Below, piece after piece: positions 48,480 through 61,214 of a DNA stretch of 64,000 nucleotides. Numbering within the stretch: the stretch's first letter is position 1; the number at the start of each line of letters is the position of its first letter. This DNA comes from Climacteris rufus (lineage: Eukaryota; Chordata; Aves; Passeriformes; Climacteridae). The position numbers and the translations under genes were made by a program. The stretch covers positions 283,076 to 347,075 of the forward strand of contig VZRZ01002000.1 in NCBI GenBank assembly GCA_013398175.1. Direction: 5' to 3'. The notes beneath the pieces are model-generated. The model did no database searches, had not been told where the DNA came from, and saw nothing but the letters and a program-made list of their open reading frames with translations.

Positions 48480-49080
48480 CAGTTGTAATAACAAAAGTAA
48501 ATAAATACATTTTAATGATCCAATGGTGGTAATTAACAACGCTGAAAAACAAATGTCTCCCTGAAGAGCTCATGAAGCAGCCGATTGCATAAGCTGCCCC
48601 ATTATGTGGATATGAGTTGATTATTAAAAGAAAACATTTAGCAAATGCAGAACAGGATATTCATCTGCTATTACATAATGGTAATAAGCAACTGAATCCA
48701 GGCAGTGATAGTCTTCCAGCCCTTACCGAATGCCGACTGAAGTGTATTTATGGCCTCTACTGTGAAATAGTCCTCCTTATTTTTCCAAGAAGAGAAGAGA
48801 TCTTTCAAGAGATAATAAATAAAATAGACTCTAGTTGCTTTAGCATGAAGCAAGATGAGTCCTCGGGATTAGTTTGGATTAGTCTGTTGCCAGTGGCACA
48901 GAGCTTTGGCACTCAGCCATTTATTCACCTAGAAGACATACAGCTAATTGGAAAAGCACCTGCGAGGAGATGTACCTCACCACCTGCACTTTGCTGAAAT
49001 AAAATAAGCCTACATAATTGACTACATTACCTATTAATGTTATGAAATCACCCCCAGGCATTTTTATTATTATTATTAGT
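48480..49080. promoter_or_regulatory. candidate conserved non-coding block with a 126-codon open frame
   Basis: Roughly 600 bases of AT-rich, repeat-free, complex sequence (ggtggtaattaacaac, gagttgattattaaaag, atacagctaattggaaaagc). This has the look of a deeply conserved developmental enhancer. An open frame of 126 codons (48617-48997, + strand) runs through it but shows no known domain, and conservation rather than coding may explain it. Both readings are inference. Confidence 0.35.
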
Positions 49081-49087
49081 ATTATCA
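49061..49087. repeat. short (ATT)n microsatellite
   Basis: tttttattattattattag followed by tattatcag gives about six imperfect ATT units at the edge of the candidate conserved block. Confidence 0.8.
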
Positions 49088-50109
49088 GCTCCTCTCCCCC
49101 CGCTTCTTCCCCAAGCTTTTATGAATCAAACTTTTGTCTTTTGCTGTTGCCTTGGAAGCCCCAGGATTGTGCCACCATATCAAGACCAGGACTGCTCTGA
49201 CTGAATTGCTTCTCCTTGCAGGGGAATCCAAGAAAATTAATCCGTCTTAATAGGGAGATGACATTTAATGCCATCTTCTCCTGGGACATGGCTTCCTTCC
49301 CATCTCTCCCTTTTTCCCCCCAAAAATGTCTGGTGGGAATCTTTTGAGTGCCCTGCTGGTTGTTGGGATAACCCAGAGCCTCACGATGATAAAAAACCTC
49401 CTTGTTGGGTTTTTGTTGGCCCCGGCCAACACCACAGGGTGGACTTTGCCCAGACACCATTGGCAGAAGCTGTTGGGAGCTTGGTGTGGTTGGTTGGCTT
49501 AGGGGTGGGGAGGTCCCTTGCGTTGCAGTGACTGTGTTGGAAAACAGATTGGTCACATGTAGGAAAACCTGGTGCTATAAATTGCAAAATATGGGTGTAA
49601 GAGAGGGTGACAGGCAGGTGGTCACAGGAACTTCCATGCTCAGGACAGCCCTGCTCCTGGCAGTGCATTAAAAAACCACAGAGGCAAACTGATGTTGATG
49701 TGTAAGTGCAAGGGAAATGAAGACAGAGCTGGGAAGACTCATGGAGAAGAGTCATCAGAAATTTCTCCTGTTTTATCTTCTCCCCCTCCTGGCAACTTTG
49801 CCACAAACTTGAACCAGGCTCAAATCAAACCACCTCAGTGTGGCTGCAAAAAAAAAACCAAAACAAAACAAAAACAGATTAAGAGTTTCAGGGTATTTCC
49901 TTGACTTTTGCACATCCTGATTGTAGAGGAAAGAAACCTAAAGTTCCTGTGGTCAGAGACACCATGCCAAAATGTGAGCCTGGCTTCCAAAATTTCAGGA
50001 GCCCGATTTGCTCCCAAGTTAGCCAAAGTGTTTAGCTTTGCTCCAATCATCCAGCCTTCATCCTCAAGGGCTTCGACTTGACTGAGAAAACCCAGTTGTT
50101 CTTTGCCAT

Positions 50110-50270
50110 TTCACATCATAGGGGGGAAAGTGCCTAATTATTATGCCTGGTTGTTAATTACTGCGGTTCTGCATTGATAGTTACTGATGTTACTGCACAA
50201 ATTATTGTGTTACTTTTGGTCAAAAATAATCCGGGTCAGTGAGAGGATTGGTTTAAGCCATTTTAGGCAG
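50110..50270. promoter_or_regulatory. candidate conserved TAAT-rich block
   Basis: ctaattattatgcctggttg, gttaattactgcgg and aaattattgtgttac are packed into 160 repeat-free bases. Inference from texture. Confidence 0.25.
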
Positions 50271-51107
50271 TGAAAGAGAATAAGATACAGAAGCCTCCTG
50301 TTCATGGCATGGAGTGTATGGCCATGAGTTTGGCATATGCGGGAGGATGCGGAGTGGAACTTTGGGTTGAAAACATAACAAACAAGTCAGTGCAGACACT
50401 TGAACTCTTTGAAGCACTGAACTTCCAGAAGTGGCTCCACTCGGTGCTCAGACAAGGAAGTCCGAATTTTTTCCTCTCTTGCATTAGGGAAAAAAAACAA
50501 AAACTGTTTTCTGCAAATAAATTATTTATCTATAAACAGGTCAGCCCTAGATGTGGCACCTGGTTGATGTACTCTTGTCCCATGGGATGGGATCATACAA
50601 AGTTCCACCTGAGGACACACAAGCTGGACCAAGAAGTGATCTTAGTGCAGGGCTTTGAGGCTCAGAGAACTCCAGTGAGGAAGTGTCTCCAAATCCACCA
50701 GGCACCTGGATAAAAGGGTTCTTGCCACATAACCTGAGAAGCCCTAATGGGTGAGAGCCCCTCTGAGATGAATGGTGCTTGGGTGTGCTTGCTGAATGTC
50801 TGTAGAGGATTGCTGTTCACCTCAGTCTTATGCCCAGCACTGTGGTGATGGCCCTGGCTTGGCTCTGCAGGTTGGTCTCCACTGGACAGGGCCATTCCTG
50901 GAAATGCTTGGAGGTACCCTCCTTGCCAGGCATGCGTGCATATGGCAAACTCCAGTTTGGACCTGGATTAAAACATATTCTTCTTCTTGTGTCCCTCTGA
51001 GTTTGCATTTTGTGGATTGCACCTAGATATAGACCACTAGGACACCAACAGGATCCCAGAGCATCTGCCTTGCACAGCTAATCCTATCCCAGATACTTGG
51101 GCAGGAC

Positions 51108-51432
51108 TCAGAATCCCAGAATGGTTTGGGTTGGAAGGGACCTTAAAGCCAATCTCATTCCACCCCCCTGCCCTGGAGTGGAAACATTCCACTAGACCAC
51201 GTTGTTCTAAACCCCATCCAACCTGGCCTTGGACACTTCCAGGGATGGGGCAGCCACAGCTGCTCTGGGAAACCTGTGCCAGGACCTCCCCACCCTCAGA
51301 GAGAAGAATTTCTTCCCTATATCCCATCTAACCCTGACCTCTGGCAGTGGGAAGCCATTCCCTGTGTCCTGTCACTCCAGGCCCTTGTCCAAAGTCCATC
51401 TCTATCACGCTGGAGCCCCTTCAGGCACTGGT
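51108..51432 (-). mobile_element. CR1 LINE 3' fragment
   Basis: Reverse orientation: tcagaatcccagaatggttt, gggttggaagggaccttaaa, the mirror of the central block (ggacacttccagggatgggg) and gtgtcctgtcactccaggcc. About 325 bases. Confidence 0.93.
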
Positions 51433-51939
51433 ACATTCAGCATCCCTAGCCCTTATCCCCAGATGAAACAAGGGATGTAATCTCAGGATCTGCAAAGCAT
51501 TGCGCAGGGTAAAGGGACATGCCACTGCTGCCACAGCAAGAACTTTGTGTCCTCCACAAACCCAGTAAAAGGCTTATCCAGTTATAGACCTCAGTTTCCA
51601 GCCTTTCTGCATGTTTATTTCCAATTTCCTGTAAAAACAGGAAACAATTTTGTCTGAGTGTCCTTGTTTTAAATGCCAGTGAAGTGTGTGCTTGTGTGCG
51701 TGTGCCTGGGAGGGAAATGAGGTGCATCTCTCAGGAACCTTGAGGCCAAATACAAGGTTTTCCACAAGCAAAAGATGGTGAAAAACACAAGTTCTTGCCC
51801 AGTGGTGAGAAGGCTTTGTGTGTGCACTGAACTACAGCATGAGATGCTCAGCACAGGTCTGTAGAAGACACCAATGGCATCTCAAGGTACAACCAGGCAG
51901 GAAATCAGAGGTGATTAATTTTAAGCAGTGCTGAATTAC
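51433..51939. other. intergenic, nothing recognised
   Basis: Unique sequence between two oppositely oriented CR1 fragments. A short tgtg-rich patch lies near 51686-51703. Confidence 0.55.
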
Positions 51940-52310
51940 CAAGGTTCAGCCTGGAGGAGACACCAGGGAGATCTTAGAGCTCCTTCCAGTGCCTAAAGGG
52001 GCTCCAAGAGAGCTGAAGAGGGACTTCGGACAAGGGCCTGGAGGGCCAGGACAAGGGGTAAAGGCTGCCAGAGGGCAAAGTTAGATGGGATACTGGGAAT
52101 AAATTCTTCCCTGTGAGGGCAGGGAGGCCCTGGCACAGGTTGCCCAGAGAAGCTGTGGCTGCACCATCCCTGGAAGTGCTCAAGGCCACGTTGGACAGGG
52201 CTTAGAACAACCTGGGCTAGTGGAAGGTTTCCCTGCCCAGGAGAGTGAGTTGGAACAAGACAATCTTTAAGGTCCCTTCCAACCCAAACCATTCTGGAAT
52301 TGCATGATTA
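51940..52310 (+). mobile_element. CR1 LINE 3' fragment
   Basis: Starts caaggttcagcctggaggag, passes ctaaaggggctccaagagag and gggaataaattcttccctgt, and ends aaccattctggaattgcatg. About 370 bases. Confidence 0.93.
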
Positions 52311-52564
52311 CCATCAGGAAGGTGGCTGCAGCAGATCCATTTACTCCACTGTTTGCATCCCATCTCTGGGACAGTGAGGTGCTCATGGCCACCTTGCAGC
52401 TGACCTGCTAAGCTGCCATGGCTCTTCTCCATATCTGATACTTGGATCTCACCTACATCCTGGAGCAGATCCACAGCTACCAGGAATTGACTTAGACACA
52501 CACAGACGTTCAGGACTTCATACCAGGGAGTCCAGAACCAGGCACTGTGAGCTAAATATTCCAT

Positions 52565-53050
52565 AACTCAACCCCCTGTCATTATTGTGCTAGTTTTTTC
52601 TTCCTGAGGCTCATAAGTATTTTCGCTCTCATTATTTTAATTGACCTCTGAGAAAAGAACAGTATCCAAACAGGAGCTCAGATTACTGAAGTTATTACCC
52701 TGTTGTGTGCAATGAGTGATTATTTTATGCAGAGAGATATAGGTATGTATAAACTCATTTTTTTCCTGCAAAGGCAGCAGTTCAATAAATAATTAATGTT
52801 TCTCAATCCTGTAGCTATTTTTCTTGCTGTAAAAAATTAATTGGTTTTCCATCATCTATTTCCCTCTGACCTGAAGGTATCTGGCACAGCAGCTGTGCCC
52901 TTGCTTAAACATGCTCCTTGTAATCTTTGTCATGCCCATGGTACAGAATCTGGGGGATAAACAAACTAATCAGAGATATTTGAGGCACCTCCAGGAAGAT
53001 TTAGTCATCGCAACATGTAGCGCTTATGCAGCATCCATCCATCTGGGAAT
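52565..53050. promoter_or_regulatory. candidate conserved enhancer-like block
   Basis: AT-rich, repeat-free sequence with cattattttaattgacctc, caataaataattaatgtttc and aaaaattaattggttttcc, then a more GC-balanced part. Inferred from texture only. Confidence 0.3.
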
Positions 53051-53089
53051 AATTAAGACTCTCAAGCCCCAGTGAGGTAAATGCTGTGC

Positions 53090-53200
53090 TTGCTGCTGTG
53101 GTGGCTGGTAAAGAGTCACAGAGACGTTACATGGTTTGCCCCAGACCACATAGAAAGGCAAAATGGTTCTGAGGTAGAAAATGCTTTTGCACCATCAGTT
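53090..53200 (+). mobile_element. MIR-like SINE relic
   Basis: gagtcacagagacgttacat, ggtttgccccagaccacata and ggcaaaatggttctgagg keep the order of the MIR core (cacagagaggttaag, cttgcccaaggtcaca, gtggcagagc). Confidence 0.55.
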
Positions 53201-54136
53201 TACAAAAAATAACTGAAATATGGAAAGGGATGAGGTGAAATGATTCAGAGCTCCCAGACAAGCCTGCAATGAATTAAGGACTAGCTTCTTCTCTCTTGGC
53301 TGGTCATGCACCCATGACCTGACCCACAGCCTCCTCTCCTTCAGTGGGGACACAACCAGGGACACGGGATCTCTGTGGGTGCACAGAACCTGATCCCCCT
53401 GCCAAGGGTTATCAGGGTCAGTCTGCTCATGTCACACAATTAATCCCCCCATAAGCCCTCGCTTGAACCTGGGTACTATTTGAGCTTCGCATTTGGAGCC
53501 CATTGCTACTTAATTGTTCCACTCTTAGCTTTGGTCCTGCTCCACAGCAACTTGTGTCAGGCCCAGCAGCAGCAAGGAGATCTGGCAGGAAGGGGACAGT
53601 TACTTACTAATGAGCACATTTCATTTATTCTTTTTAGAGACAAAGGTATTTTGGGAGGAAAAAGGACTTGTTCTCACTGCCTGTCAACTTTTTTTTAATG
53701 CTCCAGGGCTGCTCTGGTCCCAGCCTGCTCCCCAAAGCATCTCTGGTCCCCGCTCTTCCTTTGTAAATGCTGTCATCCTTTTGATCTTCCGTATCCTTCA
53801 ACTTTCAACCCTTTTTTACCCAAATTTTGCAGGTTGATGAGGGAAATGGGAAGTCCTTAAGGCTTCTCAGTGCTGACTCTGACAGCCCTCAGGTGTTTGC
53901 TGCAGGGTGACTGGGATGTCATGTTTTCTCCCAGCTTATTTTTCCTCTTGGCTGTGGGCAGATGCTGTGCATCCCGTTCACCAGGAGAGCACATGGCATT
54001 CATAAATCATCCTCGAGCTCTCCTACCCTTCTCCCAACAGTAATGCTTTGCCTGAAGCCTCTGCCTTCCCCTGGAGCAGTGCACGGATTCAGAACTCCAG
54101 GAGGAGGAGGAAGATAGCTTGCTGTAGCAATGAGCT

Positions 54137-54200
54137 ACTGCCCCCATTTAACAGGGAAAACCGTGGAACTGCAGGGAGAAACCAAGTGCTGGAAAGCTGG
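54137..54200 (+). mobile_element. weak MIR-like fragment
   Basis: cccccatttaacagggaaaa followed by ccgtggaactgcagggag resembles the start of a MIR core. Only about 60 bases, so a chance match is possible. Confidence 0.3.
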
Positions 54201-55168
54201 AAAATGTGACATTTGCACCTAATAATTAATGTCCTGGCTGTTTTCCAAAAGCTGCAGAGAGTTAGGCTTTGGGGTCCAGTATCTCTGATGTCATAGCCAT
54301 CTCCATCTCCTGTGTCTTTACGTGGTGGCTGAAACTGCCATCACTGGTGTTGCTTTACTGGTATCATGGGGCTTAAAATGGGATGAAAAGTGCTATTTCA
54401 GGCTGCCGTGGTCTTGCATTAGCTGGTGCTGTCAGTCCCATTTCATGTGGGAGACCGGAGGGCTGAGCTTGCTGGGGTGCCAGGGTTGAGGAGAGCAGCT
54501 CAGTGTGCTTTGCCGGGGGATTCACTGCTTGGTTGTGCACAGATTGAGCCTGAAAGAGTTAATTGATGGGGAAACAAGAGACAGTTCAGCCTAGGGGAGG
54601 CAGCAAGTATAAGCATTTTCCTAATATGAAGTTTTGTTTAATTACATTTGATGAAGGTTTCAGTGGGAGCCATCGCTGCCATTACATTTTCTGAAGCAAA
54701 TTCCTTCCCTTTGATTCGTAATCTGCTCACATCCCTACCAGCCAATCTTGTACAAACAACCCCACAGGCAGTAAAATCAAATGGAAAATGTGAGTTCACA
54801 TGGCACAGCTCAAGTCTGAGCTGAAAGGGCGAGACGAGGAGGGCAGGGAGGTTACAAGGTAAAGATTCATGCTCCGCATTGTATCTGCATATGTCCAGAC
54901 TGAACCCTCACAGATGTCTGGAGATCAGGTCCAAAACTCAGCACCCCTGAGAGTCACAAATTTATCCAGATAGTCCCAGTGTCCCCCACCCCCACAGGAA
55001 TCACAGAGTGTCCCAGTGCGGGCACCAGGCATTGAAGATGCTTTGTGTCACCCCACATAGCAAATCTACATCAGCCTCATCCCCAAAGCAGAGTGTCAGC
55101 CTGAGACATCTTTGCAAATCTGAATCAGGAGGAGCTGAGGCTGATTCAGAGCACAGATATGGTGGCAG

Positions 55169-55700
55169 AAACATAGATATTTGGGTTGAAAGAGACCTTA
55201 AAGATCATCTCATTCATGCCATAGGCAGGGTCACCTTCCACTGTCCCAGGTTGCTCTGAGCTCCATCCAACCTGGCCTTGGACACTTCCAGGGCTGGGGC
55301 AGCCACAGCTTCTCTGGGCACCCTGTGCCAGGGCCTCCCCACCCTCACAGAGAAGAGTTTCTTCCCAATATCCCATCTAACTTTGCCCTCTGTCCATGTG
55401 AAGCCATTCCCCTTGTCCTTTAGCTCCATCCCTTGTCCCAAGTCCCTCTCCTGGTGTCCTGCAACCCTTTCAGGCACTGGAAGGGGCTCTAAGGTCTCCC
55501 CAGAGCCTTCTTCTCTCCAGGTGAGCACCCCCAGCTCTCAGCCTGGCTACAGAGCAGAGGGGCTCCAGCCTCTGGAGCATCTCCATGGCTTTCTCTAGAC
55601 TTGCTCCAACAGGTCAGTGTCCTTTCCATGCTGGGACCTTAGAGCTGGAGTCAGCTCTGCAGATGAAGTCTCACAAGGGCAGAGTAGTGGGGAAACCTCT
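55169..55700 (-). mobile_element. CR1 LINE 3' fragment with end of ORF2 region
   Basis: Reverse orientation, about 530 bp. It runs from aaacatagatatttgggttg through the central block (ggacacttccagggctgggg) to the region matching the end of the reverse transcriptase ORF (agagctggagtcagctctgc, gaagtctcacaagggcagag). The frame is broken. Confidence 0.93.
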
Positions 55701-58700
55701 GTCACTCAGGATGAATTCCAGCACAGCCCTCATCCTGGAGCAGGAATATTAGCGAGATGGATGCCCTTTTCCAGAGTAAAGAGGGCAAGAGCAGTCACAG
55801 TATCGGGGACCTGAAATGGGCCACTCCCCTCCTACAAACAAGGTATTCAGACAACAGAGAAACAGATTTGGGCCAGCATTTTATAAACAAGGGAGTTACT
55901 TGGACTACCAGTTTGTAGATATTTCTTGGCCAGCACAAGTCAGACAAGCTGAAAGTTTTAAAATCAGAAGTGCAAATTATTTTTCCTTAAGCACGTTGAC
56001 CCTCCCCAAATCATGGATGACTTTGCAATCCAGCGGGTAGGAAGTGGTTAATATGGTCACACTTGTTTTACATCCAGAAGCAAATATAATTGGCATCAAG
56101 ACCAGCTTCTTGCTAAGCCCAGACCAGCAAGGAAAAACATCAATTCCTACGTTAAGCCAATACCTTTGAATTAATCTATAGTAGCACATTTGGAGCGAAG
56201 ATTTTTCTGGAAACAGGCCTTCTGCTACATGAGCACTTGATTACTGAATTACATTGTCTTTTACCAGTTACATCTTACTACTACTCCTGCTTCGCTTTTT
56301 TGTCCTCAAGAGACTCAGATCATGATCCTGCATGGCATAAAGCACCAAGACAGCAGCATTTACTAGTCAGAGCTGAGAGATCATAGCATCATTCCCCATG
56401 GGAAAAACACTTCCAGGAAACTTCACCCAGACACAGAGTTCATAGGATCATCCCGGATATATTTATATATTAAAACATAGCAGAAATTACATATGCTCAC
56501 ATAAATGACTGCATTCTCTCATTACTCATACTTTGCCTTTGGAATTTTTCTCCTTTTATTGCTGTTTTACAATAGTAGCAGAGTAGTAGCAGTAAATCTG
56601 CAGCATATCTGTCTAATTATGTCTCAATTTAATTATCGCCCTTCTTTGTGTCTCCATCCTAATGAGGTCTTCAGGTTGTGACAGATGATGAGGAGGTGGC
56701 TGGAGAGGTGTTATCTGCTCTCCACCTGAACAAGAGCCATCCCAAGCAGAGACCAGAGAGGGCCCTTGCCAGGATGCAGCTTCACTCTCTCTGCTGTGCA
56801 CACACAAAACAATCCACATTATGAAACACCTGTTGGAAAGGCAGATAAAAAATTTAAACAGCCACAGGGCACCTAGGTTGGTGGATGGGTTCCAGAGGTA
56901 TTAGGTCATAGATTAATTTTTATTTTTTCCCCTCTCTCCCAAAATACACTCCGGCACTTTTCCAGCAATTATCAAAAGTCACTTTTTATAGCAAGAGTGT
57001 CTTCTACAGCACAGTCCTCCAGATTCTCTTCCATTGTCTTCATTCTCATCCAATTTCAAAGCTTTTTTTTATTTATTTTCCATTAAGGTGGAATGGCTCT
57101 AGAGGCAGGGACACTTATTTCCCTCCAGACCGCCCACAACCTAAGCCCAAACGAATACCCCTATGGTCAATATGTTTCTACAAGAACAAATTGTCCTCCC
57201 TGGAAGCAGGACAGACACCTTGTTGTGCTTGCTTTGGCTCATGCTTTGGCCTCTGCCACTTGAGACGTGTTTTCTGTTGACATCTCAAAGGCTAAATAGC
57301 AATTGGGGAGGAACCTGCTCCTTCTGATTTAAATAATTATTCCTTTGGAAAAGCCCAGACCCAATAAAGAATCCTTGCAACAAAACTGTGGAATTCACCT
57401 GTGGTGTGTTACCACACTGAGCAAAATCTGGTGCAAATGCAATGAGATTCCTTTCAGCCCAAATGGTGTTGGTAAAATGCTGCCCAAATCAGGAGTTGTG
57501 TCAGAGTTTATAATGCACCTCCAGTCTGGAAAGTGGGAGAAGTGAAGTGGTTTGGCAAGGACCACAGGAATCGGCGGCAGAATTTGGGGGGAATCCACCA
57601 ATAACAGAGTTGTCAATGATCTCAGAGTCCACACTGGGTAGCAGTGAAGAGTCAACAATCTTGTCTTGGTGTGTGGGAGCAACAATCTCATCTTGTAGCT
57701 GCTCATAACTCGTTGTGTCCCTAATGGCAGGGTGACCTCATTCAGCTCAAGTAAGGAATCACATTTACAGACCAAACACATCACTGGGTGTTCAGTTTCA
57801 GAGCTTCTTCTAAAGTCCAGTGAAGATTTGGGGTCAGAGGCAACATAATCGTCCTTGTTCATATTTCTCAGCAACCTCCCTGCTGTGTTTTCCTACTTTA
57901 ATGGCAGATCAAAGGAAAGAGGAGGGCTGCTCTTTTAGTATCTGCCATTGACTTTAACAGTGCAAGATCTGCAGACCAGCTAAGAACATGTCTAGCTATA
58001 AATATCCCCTTCAGTACCAGTATCGACAGCGTTGTGGCCAAATGATTTCTAGCCAATTTATAAAGCAGAGATGGAGAGCAGCCTTGAAACACCACCTAAT
58101 GTACCTGCCCCACGTTTGATACTTTTGTCTATCCTATGCTTAAAACCCATCAATGGCTCAAATTCCATATTTCTGTGATGAATCTCTTCTGTTTTTTCAT
58201 TGTATTTAGACATTTCTCAAAGTTCAGTCTGAACCCCTTTGCTCCATTTTCACTTCATTCATTACTCAACTTATTGAGAGTCAACAGAAGTTATTTCACT
58301 ACCTCACTTAAAGATTTTTGCATGGCTTCAATTATTCTTCCCTCTCCAACTCCCCTCTCCTCAGCTGAGCAACACCATCTTACTCATTCTTCAGATGTCA
58401 TGTTTTCCGACTGTTCATCAATACTCTGTTGCATAAAACACACAGATGACTGCCCTCAATCCACACACTGAAATTCATTTAAATCTAAGTAGATAATTGA
58501 GGCTTGTTGGATCAATATCAGACAATGATCTAATGTATTGACTAGAGATCTCTATGTGGGTAGTAATGGCTTAGTCATCGATACATGCAGGAATGACAGG
58601 GCAGCTGTGGCCAGATCCAACCTTACACCATCATATCCAGGTCATCCACATCTGGGATCTGGGATCCCTCTGAGTCCACAAGGACTTGCCCAGGGATGGG

Positions 58701-60959
58701 GGTAAACCAAAACCTGGTAGGCACCAGACAAAGAGTGCTGATATCACAGATGATCAGGGCAGTTTGAATTACCTCCTCTCCCTCTGCTGGCTACAAAGAG
58801 AGTCCATGCCCTGAGGTTAAATATGTGGGAAGAACTGGGTGAGAACTATGGGATTTGGGAATGCTTTCATACCCAGCAAAAATCTTCCCCAAAAGTCACT
58901 GCCCCTTTCATCCTTAGTACAGGCCAAGCAAATTTCATTAAGCACCTTTCCAAAAAAGTTGTGTTGCATGCTTAAAACATCAAATCCGGGAGCCCAAAGG
59001 CCACAGGGTTCTGCCACCTTAAGTAGTTGGTGAGACATGGAAATCTGAACACAATCCAAATAGCCTGAGATATATCATATACATGATGTGGATTTAACAG
59101 AAGGAAAAAAATGTATTTGCTCACAAAATATTAAGTCATTCATATTTTCTGCAATTAATTTATCTGTCATCAATAGACTCGTAAACTATTTGACTTTATG
59201 ACAGCTTGGAAAGAGAAGATGCCAACTTTTCCTGCAGGTGTGCATCTGGTTGGGAAGACACCAGCAATTGTACGTGCAGGGAGGGAGGATGATAGGAGGG
59301 AGGCAGAGGGGTTGTGAAATAAATGGGAATGAAAGGGTTGGCAAAAATGCTGGTTTGCTGCATTTGTCCTCCTTGGAAATGGGAAGAAAGGGTTTGCAAA
59401 GCCCTGACTTGGAGCAGTGTTCCCAAATGTAGGTTGAGACTCCCTTACTGTGCAGTTATACTCATCTGGCATCAGGCAATGAACACATAAAAAGAGCCCA
59501 GGGCACTATAGAAATGGTTCAGTACAATTCCTATATTCAATGTGGTACTTCAAATATGTATTGAGGGCCAGACACCAGGTGCTCCCACAATGGTGTGATG
59601 GCAAATCTGATTAAATTCACTAGGACGTGAAACCTTTCTGGGTTTTGCATATTTGCTCTTCAGAATTTCTCCTTGGCACCTGTGGAGGTATCTCCATGCT
59701 GGCCCTGTTTAATGGCCACGGACTAAAAGCTTTGGGGCTTGGGAGACTGGGAAAATAATCCAAGTCAAGGCAGATTTGATAGGTCCTTTTAAAAGTCAAG
59801 CAGGGGTGGGTGAGAGGGGTGTTATATAAACAATAGATAGGGTTGTGCGTGAACTCTGTCTCCTGTTAGGCTGAAAATAAGCAATAATCCCAGGAAATCA
59901 GCTGGTTTGGCTGATTTACAGGGTTTTCTCTGAGCCAGGGCAGCATGGCTTCGAGGGGATGGGAGATGAGCATGGTCAATGGTCTTGGTGTTCCCAAGTG
60001 CCTCCAGGTGAAACTCCTCTGTAGCAGCAGCTACTAAAACGTGAGTCAGCCAGAGGCTGCCTTTCCTGTAAGAGCTGAAAAAAACCTGGTAGGCAGGCAG
60101 TTTTGTCCTTGCCCAGGGTGAAAACTCCCTGGACAGATGACGGAGGAGACCTCTGAGGCGGAAAAGGGAACCCAAGTCTGCTCCTTTCCTTGTTGCGCTT
60201 GGCTGGAATTCGTGTTTTCCAGATCTCGGTAAGTGAAAGTACCTGTAAAGGTAATTCACTGGCTTTGTGGAATCTCTTGAGGCAAATGTTTCTTGACCTC
60301 CTTTTCTCCTTACATTGAAGTTAATAAACTTTAATAACCAGAAGGGTTCTGGACCCCACACTGGGTTCATGTACTTCCCTCATTCCCTTGATGCAAATTG
60401 TGGGGTTGTGACAACTTTTCCTCTCTGGTAATTTTGGTTGTGTAACGTTCCAGATAAGCATGTGCTGAATTTTTTTTTTTTAATTTTTTTTTTTTTTTTT
60501 AGCAAAACCAGTGTTTGGATGAAGCCAGTGCTCAAAAGATTTAAATGGTTTTGCATTCAAATGGTGAAAAGCTGTTCTTTGCTCACTTGGTGCAAAAGGG
60601 GGAAAAAAGCAAAGCTATTACAGCCATGGAAAGGAGTAACTGGGGTGGAAATGTGGAAAAGTCCTGATTTGAAAGCTTCATCAAGAAGAAAAGTGGATAA
60701 TGATTCTCAAGGGCTAAGGAAAGAACTAGTAGTGAGTAGAGTCCTGGCTGCCTTTTGGCAAAAGATGAAGGGGAAAAGTAAGAAGGGGCTCTGCTGCAGT
60801 TTGGGTACCAGAATGGGGAGACAGGAAAAATCCACAGTGAGAAGCAAAGAAATTATGATTTGGGCTTGTTAAATAATGAGGATGCTTCATTTCTACTGAA
60901 GCCCAGGCAAAGGTGAGGGTGCTTTAAAGTGAAGCCTTTAAATTATTTCAGTCTTCCTG
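55701..60959. other. intergenic, no gene recognised
   Basis: It contains an AT-rich stretch (56460-56660) with possible conserved character, a possible MIR-like piece near 57,490-57,595 and a double T tract (60470-60500). The 182-codon minus-strand frame at 59822-60370 shows no recognised domain. Confidence 0.55.
57490..57595 (+). mobile_element. possible MIR-like SINE relic
   Basis: gagaagtgaagtggtttggc, aaggaccacaggaatcggcg and gcagaatttggggggaatcc follow the MIR order (aggttaagtgacttgcc, aaggtcacacagc, gcagagctgggatt). Divergent. Confidence 0.4.
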
Positions 60960-61214
60960 GTCTTTTGACAAGGGCCTGGAGTGACAGGACAAGGGGGAAT
61001 GGTTTTAAACCAAAGAGCATAACTTTACATTGGATGTTAGGAAAAAATCCTTCCCTGTGAGGACAGGGAGGCCCTGGCACAGGTTGCCCAGAGAAGCTGT
61101 GGTTGCTCCATCCCTGGAAGTGTCCAAGGGCAGGTTGGACGGGGCTTGGAGCAACCTGGGCCGGTGGAAGGTGTCCTTGCCCATGGTCCCTTCCAACCCA
61201 AACCATTCCATGAC
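60960..61214 (+). mobile_element. CR1 LINE 3'-end fragment with internal deletion
   Basis: Starts gtcttttgacaagggcctgg and gaatggttttaaaccaaaga, continues through the central block and ends aaaccattccatgacac. About 35 bases that normally lie between the cccatgg and the gtcccttccaaccc motifs are missing. Confidence 0.93.

Larger units (their letters stand above)
45159..51107. other. intergenic with enhancer-like blocks
   Basis: No exon recognised. It contains one short CR1 piece (47733-47820) and AT-rich conserved-looking blocks at 45540-45800, 48480-49080 and 50110-50270. A minus-strand frame of 171 codons at 46423-46938 has no recognisable domain. Confidence 0.55.
52311..55168. other. intergenic with enhancer-like blocks and MIR relics
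   Basis: No exon recognised. It holds a conserved-looking AT-rich block (52565-53050), a MIR-like relic (53090-53200), a weaker MIR-like piece (about 54137-54200) and another TAAT-containing stretch (54600-54760). Confidence 0.55.

Noticed and set aside
59822..60370. 182-codon minus-strand frame
   Set aside because: No recognised domain or neighbouring exon; treated as chance.
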